Of a DNA stretch of 17,456 bases, positions 8,820 through 15,727 are shown one piece after another. The DNA is taken from contig CAZIPZ010000076.1 of the NCBI GenBank assembly GCA_964541075.1, forward strand, positions 1 through 17,456, read 5' to 3'. Below the pieces are notes generated by a model. It made no database searches. It saw only the letters and a program-made list of their open reading frames with translations, and was not told the origin of the DNA. The DNA comes from CAZIPZ01 sp964541075. Its GTDB lineage: Bacteria > Acidobacteriota > Terriglobia > 20CM-2-55-15. The translations under genes were made by a program, and so were the position numbers. How positions within the stretch are numbered: position 1 is the stretch's first letter; each line of letters starts with the position of its first letter.

Positions 8820-9278
8820 GTGAAAATGCGTTGGCAGTTGGCATTGTTGATCGTAGTGCTGTTGAACCTCGGGGTTTTTGCAGCGTTGCCCGCTCCGGAG
8901 CCTGTGATCACTGTTTACAAGACGGCGACCTGCGGATGCTGCGGTTTTTGGGTGAAGCACTTGCAGCAAAGCGGATTTCAGGTCGTCGTAAAAGAGGTGT
9001 CATCGACAGATGAATACCAGAAGCGCTACGGTGTTCCGGAGGAGCTGCGCTCGTGCCATACCGCAATAGTCGACGGCTACACGATCGAAGGACATGTTCC
9101 AGCAGCGGAAATTCAGCGCATGTTGAAGGAAAAACCAAAGGCCAAGGGAATTTCGGTTCCCGGCATGCCGGTCGGCTCTCCGGGAATGGAGGCGGGCGAC
9201 AAGAGAGATCGATTCGAAGTTTTGCTGTTTCGAGAAAATGGGCAGACCGCTCTATACAAGGAGTATCCGGCGCGTTAA
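8820..9278 (+). CDS. Exported DUF411-family metal-binding protein
   Basis: This 152-residue protein starts at GTG 8820. A strong ribosome site (GGAGGG, 8808-8813) lies six bases upstream, which favours GTG over the ATG at 8826. The first 22 residues are a signal or anchor helix (LALLIVVLLNLGVFAAL). The mature part has the DUF411 hallmarks: VYKTATCGCC with C38, C40 and C41; LRSCHTAIVDGYTIEGHVPA with C79 and H80; and the methionine-containing loop SVPGMPVGSPGM (M116, M123). DUF411 proteins are usually linked to copper and other soft-metal handling (CopG-like), and the Cys/His/Met set fits periplasmic metal binding. The function is inferred from the family; no copper ATPase or oxidase gene is adjacent. 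It is transcribed divergently from the pel operon. Confidence 0.85.
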   Translation: MKMRWQLALLIVVLLNLGVFAALPAPEPVITVYKTATCGCCGFWVKHLQQSGFQVVVKEVSSTDEYQKRYGVPEELRSCHTAIVDGYTIEGHVPAAEIQRMLKEKPKAKGISVPGMPVGSPGMEAGDKRDRFEVLLFRENGQTALYKEYPAR

Positions 9279-9345
9279 GGGTGCATGCTTGGTTCAAAGA
9301 AGCGTCAATCTCTTGATATATCTAGAGCCTTCACCGTGCAACTGA

Positions 9346-9354
9346 TGCTAGAAT
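9346..9354 (+). promoter_or_regulatory. Candidate extended -10 promoter of the small secreted protein gene
   Basis: TGC followed by TAGAAT (9349-9354) is a good extended -10 box, 32 bases ahead of the ATG at 9387. The -35 position (about 9326-9331) is poor, as often tolerated with an extended -10. Predicted by eye only. Confidence 0.35.
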
Positions 9355-9386
9355 CCGGTCCTCAATTTAACTCTTGGGGAGGATAG

Positions 9387-9785
9387 ATGCGATTAACGAC
9401 ATCTCGTCTTGTTTGCTTGCTGGCTTGCTTGGCGATTGCTATGCCCCTTCTTGCTCAGATGCCCGCTGATCCATTGACCGGAACGTGGGTAGGCGATTGG
9501 GGCCCAAGTGCATCAGACCGAAATCAAGTGAGCGTTGATATGAAGTGGGACGGAAAGGCTCTGACTGGCGTTGTCAAAACCGTTGGCGCCCAGCGGCCTG
9601 ATGTTCAACTTCAGAAATCGACATACGACGCAGCAAAAGGCACAGTCCACATGGAAGCAGACGCGCCTGGTCGCGGCGGCGCCACGGTTCATTTCGTCAT
9701 CGAAGGCAAAGTGACCAACAACACCATGACTGGAACGTGGGGCCACGACAGCCTGAAAGGCGACTTCAAGTTGACGAAGAAGTAG
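9387..9785 (+). CDS. Small secreted protein of unknown function
   Basis: This 132-residue protein starts at ATG 9387 behind GGGGAGGATAG, a strong ribosome site. A clear signal peptide is visible (LVCLLACLAIAMPLLA, cleavage probably after LLA-Q near residue 24). The mature part of about 108 residues has no cysteine and looks all-beta. It is framed by two related motifs, LTGTWVGDWG near its start and MTGTWGHDSLKGDFKL at its end, suggesting a small closed barrel of lipocalin-like or similar type in which the first and last strands carry the TGTW motif. I do not recognise a named family. It stands alone, with its own promoter candidate upstream and a strong terminator hairpin downstream, so it is probably monocistronic. 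Confidence 0.75.
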   Translation: MRLTTSRLVCLLACLAIAMPLLAQMPADPLTGTWVGDWGPSASDRNQVSVDMKWDGKALTGVVKTVGAQRPDVQLQKSTYDAAKGTVHMEADAPGRGGATVHFVIEGKVTNNTMTGTWGHDSLKGDFKLTKK

Positions 9786-9828
9786 TAAGACAAACGCGCT
9801 GCCATTTTCCGGCCGCGTCTTATCTCAG

Positions 9829-9855
9829 AGTGAGACTCACCTTTTGAGTCTCACT
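9829..9855 (+). terminator. Intrinsic terminator-like hairpin after the small secreted protein gene
   Basis: AGTGAGACTCA (9829-9839) pairs perfectly with TGAGTCTCACT (9845-9855) around a five-base loop. The 11-bp stem lies 44 bases after the stop codon and is followed by a pyrimidine-rich but interrupted tract (TCCTTCCGTTCC). It probably terminates the plus-strand gene. Confidence 0.65.
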
Positions 9856-9871
9856 TCCTTCCGTTCCCCAC

Positions 9872-9950
9872 CCGATGAAAAATGAAAATTGGCTACTGAA
9901 CGAGAGCACATTTCTCATTATTCCAGTAGCCAATTTTCATTTTTCATCGG
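9872..9950. repeat. 27-bp perfect inverted repeat between convergent genes
   Basis: The left arm 9872-9898 and right arm 9924-9950 are exact reverse complements over 27 bases (core GAAAATTGGCTACTG), around a 25-base loop that itself contains GAGA/TCTC. The arms are much richer in A+T than the surrounding genes. The element lies between the plus-strand small secreted protein and the minus-strand PrsW gene, so it can fold as RNA in either direction and could act as a bidirectional terminator. The size and perfection are also typical of a REP- or MITE-like mobile palindrome. Confidence 0.8.
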
Positions 9951-9981
9951 AGAAGGATGATCTCGATCACCCTGCAAGCAT

Positions 9982-10770
9982 TCAGCGGTCCTGTTGTTTT
10001 TTGTAACGGCCCACTTTTTTTCGTTCTCTTGAAAAAATGATCTTTTCCGGCAGCAGGACGGGCGGCGTCCTCCCATATGGGGTGGCAAGCTGCTGTTGGT
10101 CGCGGACGCGGGAGGCCGCAACGACGTATTGAATCAAGACCAGACCGACGACGAATACAAATAGAGTCCGGTCGTCCACGACGTGCGTGGCGCTCATGCC
10201 AATAATGAGAATGTCGTAGGAAGCGTGCCAAAGCGTCGGCTCGACGATCGCCAACACCCGTTGAGAAGCAGCCGATCCGCCCTTGGAGCGTGCAGCACGC
10301 GCGAGACGATCGCCCATTAGAGTGCCATTGAACGCGTGGGAAGGGACTGCCGTAAAGGCGCGAAGCACCGCCGTAGACACGCCCCGATTGACAACATAGA
10401 AGATGTTTTCCACCAATGCGAAGCCCAGCGAGATCGAAACGCCATAAACAATCCAATCAAATGGCTCATCGATTTCAGGATCATTGCGGGAGCAATACCA
10501 GAGCGCAACGCGTTTAGCGAGTTCTTCGACCAACGCAATGCGAATGAGGATCGATATTGACAGCAGCCAGAAATTCGAGCCTGCAGCGGATGGTTCGATG
10601 GACATGGGAATCCACGATTCGATGATGTAGGCGGGGATGACCATCACGGAGCCCCCGACCAAATAGATGATCAAGTTCCGGATTGGCTCTTTCTCGTTTC
10701 GGTCAGCGACATAGGTCGCGTGCAACAAGATGAGGATTGGGGCGACGGCAAAACTTAAGAGGATGAGCAT
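9982..10770 (-). CDS. PrsW-family intramembrane metalloprotease
   Basis: This 262-residue polytopic membrane protein has several hydrophobic helices (about residues 1-20, 33-52, 66-82, 107-127, 185-215). The family motifs are all present: EELAK (E82, E83, K86) at the end of a helix, GFALVENIFYV with E121 and N122, HAFNGTLMG with H145, and LWHASYD with H182. These match the PrsW protease family, whose members cleave membrane proteins within the bilayer; in Bacillus, PrsW cuts the anti-sigma factor RsiW. The substrate here is unknown and no anti-sigma gene is adjacent. The charged C-terminal tail (RERKKVGRYKKQQDR) should face the cytoplasm by the positive-inside rule. The ATG at 10770 has a weak ribosome site but gives the usual family N-terminus directly at the first helix. 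Confidence 0.88.
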   Translation of the reverse strand: MLILLSFAVAPILILLHATYVADRNEKEPIRNLIIYLVGGSVMVIPAYIIESWIPMSIEPSAAGSNFWLLSISILIRIALVEELAKRVALWYCSRNDPEIDEPFDWIVYGVSISLGFALVENIFYVVNRGVSTAVLRAFTAVPSHAFNGTLMGDRLARAARSKGGSAASQRVLAIVEPTLWHASYDILIIGMSATHVVDDRTLFVFVVGLVLIQYVVAASRVRDQQQLATPYGRTPPVLLPEKIIFSRERKKVGRYKKQQDR

Positions 10771-11091
10771 TGCGTTTCGGAAATCAGATCAATCAATTTC
10801 GACCGGTTGATGAGTGCAAGAGTCGGCGAGTCAACCGCGACCGCTAATCATAACGAGGATGGGGGGCGCATTCGCGTGAATTTCAAAGTTTTTTCGCAGG
10901 CCGGCCCTACGTTCTGTCGACAAAGTCCTTGACCCAAGCAGTTGCCCAGATCACTATCTACCCAACTGGAAAGCGAAACAGAGTAAGTATGCCGGCGCGT
11001 GGGATTTGCCGGCGCATCGACAGAGTGCGGCAATACGATCGGGTGATGGGGACAGCAACCCCGCCGCCTCATTTCAGAAGGAGGGAAGTCT
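10771..11091. other. Gene-free divergent region between the PrsW gene and the TonB-dependent receptor gene
   Basis: These 321 bases hold both divergent leaders. On the plus strand TTGACC (10929-10934) is a fair -35 box, but the candidate -10 (CACTAT, 10952-10957) is weak. A 9-base direct repeat TGCCGGCGC occurs near 10988 and 11007. A small hairpin GGGG-ACAGCAA-CCCC precedes a strong ribosome site (GAAGGAGGGAA) for the receptor. No gene and no known riboswitch consensus was recognised. Confidence 0.4.
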
Positions 11092-14000
11092 ATGTTTGCA
11101 AAGAGGCATGCGTGGATCGGTGCAGTGATCGGCGTAATGCTCGGTGCGTCATCATCGCTCTTCGGACAAAGCGCCGGTGCGATTCTTGGCACAGTGACGG
11201 ACGCTTCGGGGGCTTTGATACCGGGCGTGGAGGTCACCGCAACAGACCAGGGGACCAATCAAAGTCGATCCGTCGTTACGAATGAAACGGGCAATTACCG
11301 AATCGAGCCGCTGCAAGTCGGGATCTATTCGGTAAGCGCGGAACTGGTTGGTTTTAGAAAAGAGATCCGCAAAGACCTCAAGCTCGATCTGGATGCGCGT
11401 TTACGCGTTGATTTTCGGCTTGAAGTCGGAGCAGTCAACGAAGTCGTCGAGGTGACGGGAGCGGCGCCGGTGGTTCAAACCGACACTTCGCAAGTAGGCC
11501 AGGTCGTGGAGGAAAGGAAAATCATCGAACTTCCGTTAAATGGACGGTCCTTTTCCGCGCTCGCCTATGTCACACCAGGAACTTTTGCTCCCCGTCCTGG
11601 TTCATCTTTGTCGGAACGTGGTGGATTTGCAGCCGTCGGCATAGCGGAAGCCGAAAACACGTTTTTGCTCGACGGGGTCATCACCAATAGTCCGCAAACG
11701 CCGGAACCCGGCGTCCGCATGAATCTGGACGCTGTTGCAGAGTTCAAGGTGCAGACGCAGAACTATGCAGCCAGCTACGGGCATCAAGCCGGCGCCCACG
11801 TGGACGCGGTCCTGAAATCAGGGACGAATGAAATTCACGGGGCTCTGTTCGGCTTCGGACACAGCAACAGGTTGGACGCCCGTAATTTCTTCGAGGTCGA
11901 AAAGGCGGGTTACAAGCGAACTCAGTTTGGCGGTGTCGTCGGCGGCCCCATTGTGCGTGACAAGGTATTCTTTTTCTTCGGATATCAGCAGCAATTCCAG
12001 GACAAGATTCACTCCGCAAATCCGGCTGTGCCGTTGCCGGAGTATTGGGAAGGCAATCTCTCCAAGCTCAACAAGACGATTCGCGATCCTCTCACTGGTC
12101 AACCCTTCCCGAATTCTCAAATTCCAAAAGCGCGTATTCATCCCGTTTCGCTGGCGTTGCGGTCTGTATGGGACACCGCCACACTCGTCAGCAACACTCC
12201 GGGTCGAAATGCGAGAACGTCCTTCGGGGAACCAGAGAACTATGTTTTGCCGAACATCAAGATCAACTACAACATTTCGCCGAGACATCAGTTGATCGGC
12301 TCTTACACGTTCTGGAACCACACCAAGTTCCTGGAGTGGAACCATGCCCAGAGGCCGGAACTTCCTGGCTTGCAGGAGTGTTGTGGACTGCGCGACAACC
12401 TCATTTCCATTCAGGATGTATTCACGGTTTCACCTACGTTCATCAACGAGTTTCGCATCGGCTATCCGAGAAACCGGCGCATTCGCCATCCGGAGCAGAA
12501 CGCACGAAACTACACGAAGGAAATGGGAATCCTTGGAACCTCCGCGGATATTGATCCGGTTTTCTGGGGGTTGCCGTCGTTCACCGTGACCGGATACGCG
12601 AATGGCCCACGAGCCGGTACGCTGCAGAACCGAAGCGAGGGTTACTGGACGGTGGCGAATGTCGTCTCACTTCAGAGGGGCAATCACGCGCTGAAGATCG
12701 GCGGCGACGCTTTCAGAGCCTACCTCAGTCCTGAACTCTACTATGACAATATGACCGGAACGTTTTCCTTCAACGGTTCGGCAACCGGCGATTCGTTTGC
12801 GGACTTTCTGCTGGGCTATCTGGACACGAGCCTGAGGAGTCCACCGACGCCGGGTACATCGCTGGCGTTTTACCAGGGAAACTGGGCGTATAGCCTGTTT
12901 GTGCAGGACGACTGGAAAGCGACAAGCAATCTGACCATCAACATTGGCTTACGCTACGATCTCGTGATGCCCCAGACAGACAAATACGACCGGATCGCGA
13001 CGTTCGATCCGAGGATCGGCAATGGCCGGGGCGGGATACGTATCCAGCGAAATACGATGAAGCGTTATTCGGAAGGAATTGAGCTTTACAAGCGATCCTA
13101 TCCGGGGCTGCTTTTTGAAGAGTCGGACGCCAGAAACGCAGTGGACAAAACCGACTTCGGTCCTCGATTCGGCTTCGCCTGGACGCCAGGCGGCGGGACC
13201 CAGACCGTTGTCCGCGGCGGTTACGGCCTTTTCTATTCTGCGCATGACATCGGATCACAGACCGTGGCCAATGAGGCGCCGTTCACTTTGTCACAAAGGT
13301 TTACCAGGGCCCAAGGTGCAACCTGGGATAACCCGTGGCCCGGATCGGGACTGGGCGCCATCGTGAAAGCCGGTGAGGAATATTACTTCCAGAGCCCGTA
13401 TTACGGGCACTGGAACTTTGGTGTTCAGCGCGAATTGCCATACGGCATTGTTGTCGATGCGGCATACGTCGGAAAGAAAGGCACACATATCGAGCGGAGC
13501 CGGGATATCAATCAGCCGATTGGCGGCGTCAAACCATATCCACTCTTTGGTGTGATCAGCTACGCCGAATATCGGGGCAGCAGTATCTATCATGGTCTGC
13601 AATCCAGAGTTGAACGAAGATCAGCAAGCGGCGCATCCATACTCGTGTCGTATCAATGGGGAAGGATGATCAGCGATGGCGGCGCGATCCGGAACGTATA
13701 CGATCTTCGCGCAGAGCGGGGACTGGACGCGGAGGATGTGCGTCACCGATTTTCAAGCAGCTTTGTCTTGCCTCTTCCGGGAGCGGGACTGAAAAGCTGG
13801 CTGGGCCACTTGATCGGTGGTTGGGAAATGTCGGGCATTGTCCGAATGAACACCGGCTCTGCTCTGACCCCAACGGTTTCACAGGACTATAGCGGCAGCA
13901 CGCGCCGAGCCGACCGGCCCAATCTGGTGGGCAATCCCGACAAGGGAAGCGACGCAACTCCGAATTCCTGGTGGAACAAAGCGGCCTTCACCCTCCCGGA

Positions 14001-14253
14001 ACGCGGAACCTACGGCAATGCCGGCCCTGGTGTGCTGGAAGGTCCCGGGTACGTCGGGGCGGATATGGGCTTAATGAAACGGTTCGCGGTAGCTGAAGGG
14101 AAGACACTCCAATTCCGCTGGGAAGTATTCAATGTTTTCAATCATACGAATTTCTCAACACCGAATACGGTTTTTGATTCCGCGACATTTGGAACAACGG
14201 GAGTCGCGCTCGATAGCCGTCAGATGCAAGCGGCGCTGAAATTCATGTTCTGA
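11092..14253 (+). CDS. Oar-like TonB-dependent outer-membrane receptor with carboxypeptidase-regulatory-like domain
   Basis: This 1053-residue protein starts at ATG 11092 after a strong ribosome site. A signal peptide (about residues 1-25, ending SLFGQ) is followed by a carboxypeptidase-regulatory-like Ig-fold domain (about 28-110; GAILGTVTDASGALIPGVEV and YRIEPLQVGIYSV). Next is a plug-like domain (about 120-240; EERKIIELPLNGRSF), then a long beta-barrel that ends LKFMF with a terminal phenylalanine. This is the Oar/SusC-like layout abundant in Acidobacteria. Such receptors import oligosaccharides or other large substrates with TonB energy, or have adhesion-like roles; the substrate cannot be told here. 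No SusD partner is adjacent. The last 125 or so residues closely match the partial receptor at the right edge. It is followed by a long palindrome that may terminate its transcript. Confidence 0.9.
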   Translation: MFAKRHAWIGAVIGVMLGASSSLFGQSAGAILGTVTDASGALIPGVEVTATDQGTNQSRSVVTNETGNYRIEPLQVGIYSVSAELVGFRKEIRKDLKLDLDARLRVDFRLEVGAVNEVVEVTGAAPVVQTDTSQVGQVVEERKIIELPLNGRSFSALAYVTPGTFAPRPGSSLSERGGFAAVGIAEAENTFLLDGVITNSPQTPEPGVRMNLDAVAEFKVQTQNYAASYGHQAGAHVDAVLKSGTNEIHGALFGFGHSNRLDARNFFEVEKAGYKRTQFGGVVGGPIVRDKVFFFFGYQQQFQDKIHSANPAVPLPEYWEGNLSKLNKTIRDPLTGQPFPNSQIPKARIHPVSLALRSVWDTATLVSNTPGRNARTSFGEPENYVLPNIKINYNISPRHQLIGSYTFWNHTKFLEWNHAQRPELPGLQECCGLRDNLISIQDVFTVSPTFINEFRIGYPRNRRIRHPEQNARNYTKEMGILGTSADIDPVFWGLPSFTVTGYANGPRAGTLQNRSEGYWTVANVVSLQRGNHALKIGGDAFRAYLSPELYYDNMTGTFSFNGSATGDSFADFLLGYLDTSLRSPPTPGTSLAFYQGNWAYSLFVQDDWKATSNLTINIGLRYDLVMPQTDKYDRIATFDPRIGNGRGGIRIQRNTMKRYSEGIELYKRSYPGLLFEESDARNAVDKTDFGPRFGFAWTPGGGTQTVVRGGYGLFYSAHDIGSQTVANEAPFTLSQRFTRAQGATWDNPWPGSGLGAIVKAGEEYYFQSPYYGHWNFGVQRELPYGIVVDAAYVGKKGTHIERSRDINQPIGGVKPYPLFGVISYAEYRGSSIYHGLQSRVERRSASGASILVSYQWGRMISDGGAIRNVYDLRAERGLDAEDVRHRFSSSFVLPLPGAGLKSWLGHLIGGWEMSGIVRMNTGSALTPTVSQDYSGSTRRADRPNLVGNPDKGSDATPNSWWNKAAFTLPERGTYGNAGPGVLEGPGYVGADMGLMKRFAVAEGKTLQFRWEVFNVFNHTNFSTPNTVFDSATFGTTGVALDSRQMQAALKFMF

Positions 14254-14256
14254 GGT

Positions 14257-14329
14257 GACAGAAAAAGGGGACAGTGAGCGATTTCTTGCAGTTTAGAAAT
14301 CGCTCACTGTCCCTTTTTTTTTCTCTGTC
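14257..14329. repeat. REP-like palindrome with T-run between convergent genes, likely terminator
   Basis: The arm 14268-14286 (GGGACAGTGAGCGATTTCT) and 14295-14313 are exact reverse complements over 19 bases around the 8-base loop TGCAGTTT. The stem continues through one G-T pair and an A5/T5 tract to 25 bp (14262-14286 with 14295-14319). Outer GACAG (14257-14261) pairs with CTGTC (14325-14329). A run of nine T follows the stem on the plus strand, so it can work as an intrinsic terminator for the receptor gene; on the minus strand the A5 of the left arm gives a matching but shorter U-run. Palindromes with GGGGACAG/CTGTCCC ends resemble REP elements mobilised by RAYT transposases, but no transposase gene is in the window. 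Confidence 0.75.
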
Positions 14330-14334
14330 CCTTT

Positions 14335-14958
14335 CTACTGCGGGCGCTTGAACAATCCCATATAAACGGCTTTTCCCAGGACATGTCCTTGCATCGCCTT
14401 CATGACATTTGCACGGCTCTCAAACGCGTCTGTCCCCGGTTTGACGTCCAATTTCGTGTCCAGCGCATAGAGTTCAAAGGTGTAGTGATGGGGAGGACCA
14501 TTTGCAGGGGCGCCCGGTCCGCGATAAACCTGGCCGGTTGCGCTGAATTGATAGCTTCCGTCCGGCAGTTGTGCACCTTTCGGGGCTCCTTCGGGGATGC
14601 CCGTCGACGTGCCCGGTATGTTCCAGACGAGCCAATGCACCTGATCATCCAGGCCCTTGTTTCTAGCAACCTCCATATCGTGAAAATGTAGAACAAAGCT
14701 TTGAGTGCCGGCAGGCGCGTTGGCCCACGTCAGAGCGGGTGACGTGCCTTCGCCCGGCGCCGCGCCTGGAGCGGCCTGCGTGAACTTTACTGGAATCTGG
14801 CCGCCATCGGGAAATGCCGTCGTGCTCATCGTCATTGCAGGTCCACCCCCGCCTGCCGGACGTTGTCCACCGCCCTGCCCTCCAGGAGCCTGCGCCCCCA
14901 GAGACAAAACAAGCCCCAATGCCATTATCAGAACCAATAGCAATCGCGCGAATCGCAT
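14335..14958 (-). CDS. Secreted YbhB/YbcL-family (PEBP-like) protein
   Basis: This 207-residue protein has a signal peptide (residues 1-23, ending LGAQA), then a Gly/Pro-rich low-complexity linker (about 24-42), then a complete PEBP fold. The family motifs are SPALTW (73-78), the ligand-site D94 in LHFHDME, VHWLVWNIP (107-115) with H108, YRGPGAP and GPPHHYTFELYALD (154-167), and a final GHVLGKAVYMGLFKR. Bacterial members of this family (often labelled Raf-kinase-inhibitor-like) bind small anionic ligands; their physiological role is mostly unknown, and a signalling function should not be assumed. The ribosome site GGGAGGAA sits just ahead of ATG 14958. The gene converges with the TonB receptor gene and diverges from the peroxiredoxin gene. 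Confidence 0.9.
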   Translation of the reverse strand: MRFARLLLVLIMALGLVLSLGAQAPGGQGGGQRPAGGGGPAMTMSTTAFPDGGQIPVKFTQAAPGAAPGEGTSPALTWANAPAGTQSFVLHFHDMEVARNKGLDDQVHWLVWNIPGTSTGIPEGAPKGAQLPDGSYQFSATGQVYRGPGAPANGPPHHYTFELYALDTKLDVKPGTDAFESRANVMKAMQGHVLGKAVYMGLFKRPQ

Positions 14959-15017
14959 GCTGTTCCTCCCGAATTAGATTAGATACGTGCCACTACGGTT
15001 ATCTGTGCAGGAACTTT

Positions 15018-15045
15018 ATTATCATTCCAAAAGAAATGAGGTAAA
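15018..15045 (-). promoter_or_regulatory. Candidate sigma70-type promoter of the PEBP gene
   Basis: On the minus strand TTTACC (15045-15040) and GATAAT (15023-15018) are separated by 16 bases, 60 bases ahead of the ATG. The -10 box matches five of six consensus positions. Predicted by eye. Confidence 0.4.
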
Positions 15046-15116
15046 GATATTAGCGGATAGTGATGGCCGTTACTGTCCGGTCCAACGATGATAATATGCG
15101 TCCACCAGGAGGGCGT

Positions 15117-15653
15117 ATGATCCGAGTCATCTTCCTAATGGCGCTTTTTGCGATGTTCACTGGCGTCGCTGCGGCGCAGCTCAAGCCGGGCGATTTTGCT
15201 CCCGATTTCACTCTTAAGGCAAGCGACGGCCAAACCTACACGCTGTCGAAACTGCGAGGGAAAACTGTCGTGCTGGCCTGGTTTCCTAAGGCGTTCACGG
15301 GTGGTTGAACGGCCGAATGCAGAGCGCTCCGTGAGAGCGGTGGACTTATCCGGGCATTCGATGTTGCATATTTCATGATTAGTACGGACACGCTTGAAGA
15401 CAATACCGCCTTCGCCAAGAAAGAAGGCGCCGACTTCCCTCTTTTAGCCGATCCCACCCAAAAAACTGCTGACCTTTATGGCGTACTGAGAAACTATGGC
15501 GCCGAATATGGAGAGCTGGCGAATCGCTGGACGTTCTATATCGGCCCCGATGGCAAGATTCTGTTCATCGACAAGCAGGTCAATCCTGCGTCGTCGGGTC
15601 AGGACATTGCCGCAAAACTCAAGGACCTCAAGGTTCCTCCAGCCAAAAAATAA
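15117..15653 (+). CDS. Exported AhpC/TSA-family peroxiredoxin, probable selenoprotein (in-frame TGA read as selenocysteine)
   Basis: The frame opened at ATG 15117 reads a signal peptide (residues 1-20, ending GVAAA), then LKPGDFAPDFTLKASDGQ, KTVVLAWFPKAFTGG, then TGA at 15306-15308. It continues without a frame change as TAECRALRESG and onward to TAA at 15651. Counting the TGA, the protein has 178 residues with selenocysteine at position 64. This is exactly the peroxidatic position of the AhpC/TSA family, where cysteine homologues read FTGGCTAEC; C68 is a candidate resolving cysteine. The downstream half keeps a full thioredoxin-like fold (DFPLLADPTQKTADLYGV, WTFYIGPDGKILFIDK). A hairpin with a GU-containing apical loop follows the TGA at bacterial SECIS distance. 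ATG 15117 is chosen because AGGAGGG lies just ahead and the signal peptide starts there; an in-frame ATG at 15096 is less likely. A pseudogene with a nonsense mutation is the alternative. Confidence 0.85.
15314..15360 (+). promoter_or_regulatory. Putative bacterial SECIS element directing selenocysteine insertion
   Basis: Directly 3' of the in-frame TGA (15306-15308), CGCTC (15325-15329) pairs with GAGCG (15335-15339) around the five-base loop CGTGA, which contains the GU expected in bacterial SECIS loops. The loop begins 21 bases after the TGA. CGAATGC (15314-15320) and GCATTCG (15354-15360) can form an outer 7-bp stem, though the internal loop is lopsided. Folding was done by eye. Confidence 0.6.
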
Positions 15654-15677
15654 GCAGTCGCCGCATTGTTGATGCAT

Positions 15678-15713
15678 GGTGAACGGCAGCCGGTCGAACC
15701 GCCACCGTTCACC
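15678..15713. terminator. Hairpin between convergent peroxiredoxin and terC genes
   Basis: GGTGAACGG (15678-15686) pairs perfectly with CCGTTCACC (15705-15713), and the loop contains a further CGGT/ACCG pairing. It lies 25 bases after the peroxiredoxin stop and 15 bases beyond the terC stop, so it can serve both. No long T-run follows on either strand, which makes intrinsic termination less certain. Confidence 0.5.
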
Positions 15714-15727
15714 CCGCCCCACTTGAA

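Noticed and set aside
9944..10456. 170-codon open frame on the minus strand
   Set aside because: It overlaps the PrsW gene in another frame; PrsW has complete family motifs, this frame has none.
15060..15116. Upstream in-frame starts of the peroxiredoxin (15060 and ATG 15096)
   Set aside because: They add residues in front of a good signal peptide, and the ribosome site AGGAGGG fits ATG 15117.
15117..15653. Peroxiredoxin as a pseudogene with a premature stop, or as two separate genes
   Set aside because: The TGA is in frame, falls exactly on the catalytic cysteine position, and both sides keep full family sequence; a SECIS-like hairpin follows. Recoding explains this better.
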